Shown here: piece after piece, positions 1 to 7,269 of the stretch
Layout: each line of letters starts with the position of its first letter
Numbering within the stretch: position 1 is the stretch's first letter
Assembly (NCBI GenBank): GCA_036266155.1
Contig: DATANR010000265.1
Span: forward strand, 1 to 27,702
DNA length: 27,702 nt
Reading direction: 5' to 3'
DNA from: SIAJ01 sp036266155
GTDB lineage: Bacteria; Planctomycetota; Planctomycetia; Gemmatales; Gemmataceae
The notes under the pieces: generated by a model
What the model saw: only the letters and a program-made list of their open reading frames with translations
The model's database searches: none
Told to the model about the DNA's origin: nothing
Made by a program: the position numbers and the translations under genes

Positions 1-200
1 GGGACAGTACCCCAATCGGGTTCCTCTGGCCGAATAGCCTCGTGTTCCACGGCGACGACGTGCTCGTTACCAACCTGTCGTTGGATGCCGGGGCCTACAC
101 GTCGCCAAGCACACGGACGGTCGACGGACCGTGGGCCGCCGAGGTGCAAATGCACACCGTCTCGCGGATCAAAAAGCGAATCCCGAGCGTCCCGAAATAA
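1..200 (+). CDS. C-terminal end of a probable SMP-30/gluconolactonase-like beta-propeller protein (partial)
   Basis: An open frame runs in from the left edge, with its first whole codon at position 3, and stops at TAA 198-200. It gives about 65 residues. The visible part contains PNSLVFHGDDVLVTNLSLD, then DGPWAAEV and HTVSRI. The alternation of a 'name the item, then say it is stored or readable' blade and a short closing strand resembles the last blade of SMP-30/gluconolactonase/LRE proteins, which are six-bladed hydrolases of lactones or related esters. Only the end is present, so catalytic metal ligands cannot be checked. The gene converges on the porin remnant with a 22-base gap. The family call is from pattern memory; another beta-propeller or NHL-type protein is possible. 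Confidence 0.45.
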   Translation, partial: DSTPIGFLWPNSLVFHGDDVLVTNLSLDAGAYTSPSTRTVDGPWAAEVQMHTVSRIKKRIPSVPK

Positions 201-222
201 AGGCCACGCCTCGTTTAGCCCG

Positions 223-1383
223 TCAGAAGTCGATCTTCATCCGCAGGCCGAGCGCCACCGCCGTCTCGGCCTGTTTGAGAGTGGGTGTAATCACCTGCAC
301 GTCCGCGGTGACGTGACACCACGGCGTCACCGCGACGTTGTAAAAGAACTCGGCACCGCGCTCATCACGTACCGCCGCGATCGGTCGGACCACGTCCTTA
401 AAATCGTTGCTGAATTTCAGGTAGTAGTAGGCAAGCCCGAACGTGTCCCGCGGCCGGCCCGCGATGGGGCTGCTCCCGGCGATGCCGACCGCCGCAGTAC
501 ACCGGGCCGGGTTCGGCTTGCCGTCGCTGAGACCGAAGTCGGCGAATAGACCCCAACTGCGCGTCGGGTCCGTCGGGTCGACCCACACGGCCTGATCACA
601 CCGGTAGTCGACCCACCACGACCCGCGGGTGAAGGTCACGGGCGGCGGAAGGGTCCCCTGTCTGGCGAGGGCCACGGGAAATAGCGTGAGCGACTCCGGA
701 CTCAGGATGGCATACCGCCCGGAACTATACGCCCCCCAAACTGTCTGGTGTCCGGGCAGTCCGAAGAACTGCGTGGGCATGCTGACCGTGGGATAGATGA
801 TCGCCCCGTTGTCGAAGAGGCGGTCGAAGACACTGTTCCGGGAGTCGTCGTTGGTGTCGAACACGGACAGCGTGAACACCGGGTAACCGTCGGCCAGGAT
901 GGCCGCCCCGGCGCCGAACGTCGAGTAGGGGATAGTGCGGCCCAGGACCGGGCTGTAGAGGAACGCGCCGTTCATGAAACCGGCGTCCAGCCCGCGGCCA
1001 GGCAGAAACGGCTGCTGGACGTTGTCCACCGTATTGATCTTACCGGCGTACAGGAGCAGGTTGTCCGACACCACCTGCGTGAACTTGAACGCCGTGAGCG
1101 CGGTCACAGTGCCGTCGATGGCCGGAAGGGATCGCCCGACGTTCGTCGGCACGATCGCTCCAGTCAAGAGATTGATGGAGTTGCCATAGACGGTTTCGCC
1201 GTGCACGTTGAGGCTGAGCCCCTGCCACAGCCCGGCCTTCTGGCCATCCACGTTGAGCAGGTAATCGTTTCTGCCACCGAGCTGAAACTGGTTCGAAAGG
1301 CCGCCGCGCGTGATGCCCTGGTAGTATGTGGTTGAGCTGATGTCGAAGGTGTAGCCGTTGTCGCGGAATTGCTCACGCACCCC
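223..1383 (-). pseudogene. OprB-type carbohydrate porin, N-terminally truncated
   Basis: About 386 residues of an outer-membrane beta-barrel, ending KIDF with a terminal Phe as expected for barrel assembly. It opens with GVREQFRDNGYTFDIS and YYQGITRGG, which fits the start of the barrel in OprB-family porins, where a line such as LTGDWGGxR...G is usually followed by xTFDxxYxQxYQG. Later parts (FGLAYYYLKFSNDFKDV, the C-terminal AETAVALGLRMKIDF) also fit OprB. OprB porins let sugars and other small solutes cross the outer membrane. The signal peptide and everything before the first strand are missing: upstream of the Gly codon at 1381-1383 homology stops and an in-frame stop follows within eight codons. 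The only start is a GTG at 1380, which would give a non-exported protein, so I call it a remnant. Confidence 0.75.
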
Positions 1384-1385
1384 AC

Positions 1386-2515
1386 AAATGGACGAGCTTG
1401 CCTATGCCGTCGGAATCGACCCGCTGGAATTGCGTCTTCGTAACCATGCCGATTCCGACCCGTTCGACGGCAAGCCGTGGTCCAGCAAATCGCTCAAAGA
1501 GTGCTACCAGCAAGCCGCCGAAAAGTTCGGATGGGCGAAACGAAATCCCAAACCCAAATCGACACGCGACGGCAAATTGCTCACCGGATGGGGTATGGCC
1601 TAGGCCACCTATCCGGTTCATCTGTTTCCTGCGAATGCGCGGGTGACGCTCACGACCGATGGGAACGCGTTTGTCGAAGTGGGGACGCAGGATCTGGGCA
1701 CAGGCTCTTACACCGTCTTCGGGCAACTCGTCGCGGAGTTGCTCGGCCTTGCCGTCGAAAAGGTGAAATGCCGGCTCGGTGATACGCTGCTGCCGCCGGC
1801 GGGCGTTTCCGGTGGTTCGTCCACAGTTGGTAGCGTCGGTTCGGCTGTCAAGACGGCAGCGGAAAAGCTCGTCGCGCAGCTAGCTGGCCTTGCCATAGCC
1901 GATGCGAAGTCAGCGCTCCATGGGATGAAGACGGATGGCATTGCGATCAAAAATGGCAAATTGATCGCGACGGACGACGCAAGCCGTAGCGAGAGCGTCG
2001 GCGATCTTCTGACGCGTGCCGGTAAGAAATCCCTGAGCGGCGAAGGTGAATCGAAGGAAGGCGAGGCCAAGAAGAAGTTCTCGATGCACGCGTTCGGAGC
2101 CGTTTTCATGGAGGTCGACGTTGACCCCAATTTTGGCACCATCCGCGTTCGTCGAGCGACCGGAGCGTATGCCGCCGGTCGTGTGCTCAACGCGAAAACG
2201 GCGCGCAGTCAGTATCTCGGCGGAATCACATTTGGGATCGGAACCGCACTTCTGGAACGCACGGTCACCGATCACCGAACCGGACGCGTCGTGACCCACG
2301 ATCTGGAAGGGTACATGGTGCCCGTCAACGCCGATTTGCCGGCCATCGACATCATCATTGTGCCGGAAGATGATCCCCATACAAACGCGATCGGCACCAA
2401 AGGCATCGGTGAGATCGGCAACGTCGGCACTGCGGCGGCGGTGGCCAACGCGGTTTACCATGCGACTGGCAAGAGGATCAGGGATTTCCCAATTACGCCA
2501 GAAAGCGTCCTCTAG
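1386..2515 (+). pseudogene. Xanthine/aldehyde dehydrogenase molybdopterin-binding subunit, 3' half, with in-frame stop
   Basis: The frame begins at QMDELAYAVGIDPLELRLRN, a standard segment in the middle of large molybdenum hydroxylase subunits (YagR/PaoC/CoxL-like), and continues to the usual C-terminus. Visible landmarks are GTQDLGTGSYTV, GVSGGSSTVGS (substrate/cofactor pocket) and GTKGIGEIGNVGTAAAVANA, which carries the catalytic Glu. Full-length relatives are about 700-780 residues; about 375 remain, so the N-terminal half with the first molybdopterin contacts is gone. A TAG at 1601-1603 interrupts the frame at GWGMA-stop-ATYPVH; the codon before and the residues after read on in the same frame, so a single C-to-A change from TCG would explain it. 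No 2Fe-2S or FAD subunit gene is nearby. The gene is almost certainly dead. Confidence 0.88.
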
Positions 2516-2657
2516 CTGGTAACTTTTGCATGTTGCGTCGCCTCGGTTGGCGGGCCGAGAAGATCGCGCGCTACTCGATCTCCACGGGATCAACCCTCTA
2601 CCTTGCCAAATGGCTCGGCACATCTCTTGCTTCGAAATCCGCTGGAGGCATTTCAAG

Positions 2658-3191
2658 ATGTCCGGCTGGTTCGATACAGACTGGAGCAAGGTCTTTGCTC
2701 CGCAGATGTCAATTCCCGAGGTTCTCGTACGTGGCACCCTCGGTTACCTGGGGGTCGTGATCTTACTCCGTATCGTGCCGCGACGCGCGGCTGGAAGAAT
2801 CTCGTTGAGTGATTTGCTCGTGGTCACTATTATCGCCGGAGTTGTGCGTAATCCGCTCGTGGGCAGTTCCGATTCGGTGTTGGATGGTTTCCTAATCATC
2901 GCCGTTGTTCTCCTCTGGAGTTTCGCGCTGGATTGGCTCAGCTATCGCGTCGAGTGGGTACATCGCCTACTGCACCCGAATTCGGTAGTCGTGGTCCGTA
3001 ATGGCCGAGTTCAGGATGAAAACCTTGCAGGCGAACTGATGACACGAGAACAGCTGAAGGCGCAACTTCGGCAACACGGCATTAGTAACCTCGCAGAGGT
3101 TGCGGAGGCACGGATCGAATCCGACGGGAAGGTCAGCGTCATCGCGCGTCGGACCGCCTCTTCTCAGCACAAAACAACACGGCACTCTTGA
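2658..3191 (+). CDS. DUF421/YetF-family membrane protein
   Basis: 177 residues from the ATG at 2658, which has GGAGG at 2643-2647, 10 bases upstream; longer in-frame starts upstream add a sequence unlike the family. The protein has a short N-terminal amphipathic stretch (WFDTDWSKVFAP), then hydrophobic segments around residues 22-40 (VRGTLGYLGVVILLRIV), 50-65 and 72-95, then a cytosolic domain with SVVVVRNGRVQDENLAGEL, MTREQLKAQLRQHGI and AEARIESDGKVSVI. This order of three helices followed by a small beta-rich domain is diagnostic of YetF (DUF421). These are inner-membrane proteins, often stress or sporulation linked, with no settled biochemical role. The usual family length is 150-230 residues. 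The gene lies 142 bases after the dehydrogenase remnant and probably has its own promoter. Confidence 0.88.
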   Translation: MSGWFDTDWSKVFAPQMSIPEVLVRGTLGYLGVVILLRIVPRRAAGRISLSDLLVVTIIAGVVRNPLVGSSDSVLDGFLIIAVVLLWSFALDWLSYRVEWVHRLLHPNSVVVVRNGRVQDENLAGELMTREQLKAQLRQHGISNLAEVAEARIESDGKVSVIARRTASSQHKTTRHS

Positions 3192-3302
3192 CCGAGGACC
3201 TCCCTATTGAGGAGCAAGATCCGGGTTTGCAAACCGCATCCAACCCCTCCATCTGGCACATCACTTGCAATACCCAACAGTCGCAATCTGAGGAGGTACG
3301 CC

Positions 3303-3548
3303 ATGAGCAAAAAGACCCACAACCCCGGCCCGGTTCCTGCCGGCAACCGGCAACATTCGGGCACGGCATTCGAGGTCCCTGACCAGGATGAATCGGGCGG
3401 GACGGCTGGGTCCCCACATCCCACCGGGCCGGGTCAGGACGAGAAAAAACGCCAGCAAGGCGACTTCACCGGAACGGGTCAGCACTCCAGGCACCAGCCG
3501 GGACCGCGGAACGATGGTGGAGGGCGGCATGGCGAGGATGCCGGTTGA
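3303..3548 (+). CDS. Small hydrophilic Gly/Pro/His-rich protein, probably disordered
   Basis: 81 residues from an ATG preceded by an excellent Shine-Dalgarno (GAGGAGG, 3291-3297, with a 5-base spacer). The composition is dominated by Gly, Pro, His, Gln, Asp, Lys and Arg, with almost no aliphatic or aromatic residues, so no folded core is likely. A loose internal repeat can be seen: GNRQHSGTAFE near the start and GTGQHSRHQPGP near the end, with HPTGPGQ between. No signal peptide or membrane segment. Small proteins with a PGPVPxGNR motif occur in soil bacteria near general-stress genes, but I know of no tested function; that link is from memory. The strong ribosome site and the hairpin just downstream argue that it is a real, separately terminated gene. 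Confidence 0.65.
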   Translation: MSKKTHNPGPVPAGNRQHSGTAFEVPDQDESGGTAGSPHPTGPGQDEKKRQQGDFTGTGQHSRHQPGPRNDGGGRHGEDAG

Positions 3549-3583
3549 AAAACCGCTTCCGATAGTCAGCCGCGTTTTTCGAC

Positions 3584-3613
3584 CCTCACGCGCACAAGCG
3601 TGAGGATTTTCTT
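3584..3613 (+). terminator. Intrinsic terminator-like hairpin after the small protein gene
   Basis: Perfect 8-bp stem CCTCACGC/GCGTGAGG (3584-3591 with 3598-3605), six-base loop GCACAA, followed by ATTTTCTT. It sits 36 bases after the stop of the small hydrophilic protein gene, so it probably ends that transcript before the aldo/keto reductase gene. Confidence 0.65.
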
Positions 3614-3702
3614 GCGTGCAGGCGCTCCCCGATTCCCATAAATGGCCCGTAAATTGCAACCGCTAATTTGCCGCTGAGTCATATATCCGCGGGGATTTCA
3701 CC

Positions 3703-4719
3703 ATGCAAAGACGCGAGTTCATCATGTCCGCGGTGGCCGGGGGAACGCTAATGGCTGCCCAACCAAGCAAAGCTGAAGAGCGAGGATCAGCGAAAGGGCC
3801 CAAGGAAACGGTCCGAGGTGAAATGCGTTACCGGCAACTCGGCCGAACGGGAGTCGAAGTCTCCGCGATCGGCGTCGGCGGACACCATATTGGACTGATC
3901 GATACCGAACATGCCAGCATCAAGCTCATCCGCGCCGCGATCGACGCGGGCATCACGTTCATGGACAATTCGTGGGATTACCATGACGGCAAAAGCGAAA
4001 TCTGGATGGGCAAGGCTCTTCGCGACGGCTACCGGGACAAGGTCTTTCTGATGACCAAAATCGATGGGCGAACCAAGGTCGCTGCAGCCAAGCAGATTGA
4101 TGAATCGCTCAAACGGCTTCAGTCGGATCATATCGATCTATTGCAGCATCACGAAAACATTCGCATGGAAGATGCCGACCGCATCTTCTGTGAGGGCGGG
4201 GCTCACGAGGCCGTGCTGGCGGCCAAGAAGGCGGGCAAGATTCGCTTCATCGGCTTTACGGGCCACAAGGACCCGCAAGTCCACCTGCGCATGCTCGAGG
4301 TCGCCGATCGACACGAATTCCACTTCGACACGGCGCAGATGCCCATCAATGTCATGGATGCGCATTTTCGATCGTTTCGCGAGAAGGTCGTGCCGGAATT
4401 GTTGAAACGCGAAATCGCGTTACTGGGCATGAAACCAATCGCCAGCGGCGCGATCTTGAAGAGCAAAACGGTCACAGCGCCCGAGTGTCTGCGTTTCGCG
4501 CTGAGCCAGCCAACCTCGGTGGTCATTACGGGGATCGATCGGCCGGAGATTTTGACGCAGGCGCTCACGGTTGTGAAGGAATTCACGCCGTTGACGGCCG
4601 ACGAAGAGAAGGCCCTGCTCGCACGCACGGCCAAGGCGGCTGTTGATGGGGCGTTTGAGCGATTCAAAACGTCGAATGAATTCGATTCGACTGCAAAAAA
4701 CCCTCAATGGCTCGGATAA
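3703..4719 (+). CDS. Aldo/keto reductase with Tat signal peptide
   Basis: 338 residues. The N-terminus MQRREFIMSAVAGGTLMAA has the twin-arginine pattern RRxFI followed by a hydrophobic stretch, so the protein is likely exported folded through Tat. The (beta/alpha)8 AKR domain starts at about residue 42 with RYRQLGRTGVEVSAIGVGG. The catalytic tetrad is visible: Asp88 (FMDNS), Tyr93 (WDYH), Lys119 (MTKID) and His149 (LLQHH). The family reduces aldehydes or ketones with NAD(P)H; the substrate is unknown. An exported AKR needs its own cofactor, which fits the Tat route for a preloaded enzyme. No strong ribosome site is visible before the ATG. The gene lies 76 bases before the ICL/PEP-mutase gene, on the same strand. 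Confidence 0.88.
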   Translation: MQRREFIMSAVAGGTLMAAQPSKAEERGSAKGPKETVRGEMRYRQLGRTGVEVSAIGVGGHHIGLIDTEHASIKLIRAAIDAGITFMDNSWDYHDGKSEIWMGKALRDGYRDKVFLMTKIDGRTKVAAAKQIDESLKRLQSDHIDLLQHHENIRMEDADRIFCEGGAHEAVLAAKKAGKIRFIGFTGHKDPQVHLRMLEVADRHEFHFDTAQMPINVMDAHFRSFREKVVPELLKREIALLGMKPIASGAILKSKTVTAPECLRFALSQPTSVVITGIDRPEILTQALTVVKEFTPLTADEEKALLARTAKAAVDGAFERFKTSNEFDSTAKNPQWLG

Positions 4720-4782
4720 GGTTGGGCGCTGGGACGAAAACATGAGTGCGAATATGTCGACCGGCAAAAGCTTCACTCGTTA

Positions 4783-4797
4783 ACTGGTAAGACCAGT
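4783..4797. promoter_or_regulatory. GntR/FadR-type operator candidate overlapping a start codon
   Basis: Perfect inverted repeat ACTGGT-AAG-ACCAGT. The core TGGT-N3-ACCA is the classic recognition pattern of FadR-subfamily GntR repressors, and the whole site is close to the Escherichia coli FadR consensus. It covers the GTG start of the next gene at 4796, where a bound repressor could block transcription or elongation. No GntR-family regulator gene lies in the window, so the match rests on the short palindrome alone. Confidence 0.4.
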
Positions 4798-5692
4798 GTC
4801 ACATTCTGAAGGCCTAGCGTTGTCGCCGGCATCGCGGTCCACTTGGAAGTCGCTGCTCGCCAACGACACACCGCTGTTACTTCCGGCCGCGCACGATGCG
4901 CTCACGGCGCGCTTGATCGCCCGGGCTGGGTTTCGCGGTTATCAGGTCGGCGGCTTTGCACTCGCGGGTGCGCGCTACGCCTTTCCAGACATCGACTTGA
5001 TCCAGTTCTACGAAGAGAACGAAGCGATCCGGCAGATCCTCGCGGCGTCGCAACTCCCGGTCCTGGTCGATGCCAACGATGGCTTTGGGGACGTCAAAAA
5101 CGTCACCCGGACGATTCGCGGCTATGAGGAGTTGGGGGCTTCTGCCATCTTCATCGAGGACCAGGTCGCACCCGTCAGTTGCGGGCAAATGGGGAAGAAA
5201 GAGGTCGTGTCGATTAAGCAAATGGTCGGCAAAATCAAAGCAGCGCTGGCTGCCCGCAAGAACGCCGACACGTTCATTTTGGCCAGAACAGATGGTCGAA
5301 GCGCCGCGGGAGTAATCGAGGCGATCAAGCGGGCCGAGGCGTATCGGGACGCGGGTGCCGACGGAGTCTATGTCGAAGGTTTGCGCAGCGCGGCGGAACT
5401 GAAACGCGTCGGCAAGGTACTGGCAGGGACATACCTGGCGACGACTCTGATGGAAGGCGGCGGACAACTCTCCTGGCTGCCGGCGGCAGAGATCTACGAC
5501 TATGGGTTCCAAATGATTCTTTATCCAACGACCGTCCTCTTTCAGATGACGCGGGCCATCGAAAAGGCATTGCTCGCTTTGCACGCGGGGAAGCCGATGT
5601 CGCTCGTTAATGCCGTCGACTTAAATCGGTTCGAGGAGATCGTGGGCCTGGAGGGATGGCAGACCGTGGAGACACAGTTCGGAGGTGTGTGA
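4796..5692 (+). CDS. Isocitrate lyase/PEP mutase superfamily protein (oxaloacetate decarboxylase- or methylisocitrate lyase-like)
   Basis: 298 residues, a normal length for the family. The barrel is recognisable from LLPAAHDALTARLIARAGF, then VDANDGFGD (metal-binding Asp92 and Asp95), AIFIEDQ (Glu121-Asp122) and LARTDGR. The loop that carries the catalytic KKCGH in isocitrate and methylisocitrate lyases reads APVSCGQMGKKEVV: the Cys (129) is kept but His is replaced by Gln. Members cleave or form C-C or P-C bonds next to a carboxylate (PrpB, oxaloacetate decarboxylase, phosphonopyruvate hydrolase); the exact substrate cannot be assigned. GTG 4796 is the first start in the frame but no good ribosome site precedes it, and the TTG at 4820 is possible. 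Probably co-transcribed with the AKR and FAD-Rieske genes (gaps of 76 and 50 bases). Confidence 0.82.
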   Translation: MSHSEGLALSPASRSTWKSLLANDTPLLLPAAHDALTARLIARAGFRGYQVGGFALAGARYAFPDIDLIQFYEENEAIRQILAASQLPVLVDANDGFGDVKNVTRTIRGYEELGASAIFIEDQVAPVSCGQMGKKEVVSIKQMVGKIKAALAARKNADTFILARTDGRSAAGVIEAIKRAEAYRDAGADGVYVEGLRSAAELKRVGKVLAGTYLATTLMEGGGQLSWLPAAEIYDYGFQMILYPTTVLFQMTRAIEKALLALHAGKPMSLVNAVDLNRFEEIVGLEGWQTVETQFGGV

Positions 5693-5742
5693 CCCTTACC
5701 GCAATGCCGTTCAAAGCAAAACTCTTTTCCGGTCAGTGAACG

Positions 5743-7257
5743 ATGACGACGCGATCATACTGGACGGTCCGACCGGGTCTGCCGCGCTTCACGCCACTCA
5801 AGCGAAAACTCGCCGTTGATGTTGCCGTGATCGGTGGCGGAATTACCGGCATCTCGACGGCCTATGCCCTGCAAAAGGCCGGGCTATCGGTTGCTCTTTT
5901 CGAGCGCGATCGCTTCGGCCGCGGCGACACCGGCCACACAACCGCTCATGTGACATGCGTTACTGACCAACGTCTGAACAAGCTCGTGAGCAGTTTCGGC
6001 CGCGACCACGCTCAGGCCGCGTGGGATGCCGGGCGTGCCGCGATCCAACACATCCATGACACCGTTCACGCCGAGAATATCGACTGCGATTTCGCATGGC
6101 TCCCCGGTTATTTGCATGCGTCGCCCGACGAGAGCACCGAAGACGGGGACTTGAAGGAAGACGCGAATCTTGCCGCTGCCCTGGGCTTCGGCGCCGTTTA
6201 CGAGCCCAAAATCCCGTTGTTTGGCACGCACGGTGTACGCTTCCCCGATCAGGCACGTTTCAATCCGCTTAAATATCTCGCGGGGCTTCTTCGTTCTTTT
6301 GGTCCCAAGGCACACGCCTATGAAGCAAGCGAAGTCACGGAAGTGCAGGAGGATCCGCTGCGGCTCACGGTGAACGGCCATGAAGTTCACTGCGGTTATC
6401 TGGTTATTGCCACGCATGTCCCGCTGACCGGCTTGAAAAATGTGCTCCGAGCAACCGTGTTCCAATCCAAGTTGGCGGCATACACGAGCTATGCGATCGG
6501 CGCCCCAGTTCCCAAAGGCTCTTTTCCCGAAGCGCTGTTCTGGGACACGGCCGACCCGTACCGTTATTTGCGCGTCGAACCACGGGCACGGGATTCTTTC
6601 GCCATCTATGGCGGCGAGGACCACAAGACCGGGCAAGAAGACGATCCGGCAGGCTGTTTCGGTCGTCTCGAAAAAGGGTTGGCGCAATTGCACTCGGCCG
6701 CCAAGGTCACCCATCGCTGGTCCGGTCAAGTGATCGAGACGCCAGACGGGCTGCCATACATCGGCGAGGTTGCCGACAAGCAATTCGTCGCCACCGGCTT
6801 TGCTGGCAATGGCATGACCTTCGGTACCGTTGCCGCCATGATGGCCGCCGACCGGTTTGCCAGTCGGAAGAATCCCTGGACCAATCTTTTTGATCCGGCT
6901 CGAACAAAAGTTTTGACGGGCGTCTGGGACTATTTGCGTGAGAACCTCGACTATCCGTACTATTTGATCCGCGATCGGCTGGCCGGGTCGGAGGGAACGG
7001 AATTGTCGGCCGTCAAAAAGGGCGAAGGTAAAATCCTGCGTCTCAAAGGCGAGCGTGTTGCCGCATCCCGCGACAATGCCGGCAAGGTTATAACGGTCTC
7101 GCCAGTCTGTACGCACCTCGGTTGTTTGGTACGGTGGAACGCCGCGGAACGAACGTGGGATTGTCCCTGTCACGGTTCGCGATTCGCGGCCTCTGGCGAA
7201 GTGATCGCCGGCCCGGCGGAAACGGCGCTGGAGAAACGAACAGTGGACTGCGAATGA
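5743..7257 (+). CDS. FAD-dependent oxidoreductase with C-terminal Rieske domain
   Basis: 504 residues. The N-terminal half is a DadA/glycine-oxidase-type flavoprotein: dinucleotide motif VAVIGGGITGISTAYAL at about residues 27-43 and a C-terminal FAD contact PYIGEVADKQFVATGFAGNG. The last 50 residues are a Rieske 2Fe-2S domain with C456-T-H458-LGC461 and C474-PC476-H477-GS, all four cluster ligands and both disulfide cysteines present. This fusion matches the YhfW-like FAD/Rieske family, which is about 500 residues long and has no firmly established substrate. The architecture suggests electrons move from an amine or amino-acid-like substrate through FAD to the cluster and then to an acceptor. 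It faces the second FAD oxidoreductase tail to tail with a gap of only 12 bases. Confidence 0.9.
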   Translation: MTTRSYWTVRPGLPRFTPLKRKLAVDVAVIGGGITGISTAYALQKAGLSVALFERDRFGRGDTGHTTAHVTCVTDQRLNKLVSSFGRDHAQAAWDAGRAAIQHIHDTVHAENIDCDFAWLPGYLHASPDESTEDGDLKEDANLAAALGFGAVYEPKIPLFGTHGVRFPDQARFNPLKYLAGLLRSFGPKAHAYEASEVTEVQEDPLRLTVNGHEVHCGYLVIATHVPLTGLKNVLRATVFQSKLAAYTSYAIGAPVPKGSFPEALFWDTADPYRYLRVEPRARDSFAIYGGEDHKTGQEDDPAGCFGRLEKGLAQLHSAAKVTHRWSGQVIETPDGLPYIGEVADKQFVATGFAGNGMTFGTVAAMMAADRFASRKNPWTNLFDPARTKVLTGVWDYLRENLDYPYYLIRDRLAGSEGTELSAVKKGEGKILRLKGERVAASRDNAGKVITVSPVCTHLGCLVRWNAAERTWDCPCHGSRFAASGEVIAGPAETALEKRTVDCE

Positions 7258-7269
7258 CCAGGCCGCCAA

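Noticed and set aside
5884..7269. Long antisense open frame (461 codons) opposite the FAD-Rieske gene
   Set aside because: No recognisable motif; the plus-strand frame has complete FAD and Rieske signatures. Long antisense frames are common in GC-rich genes.
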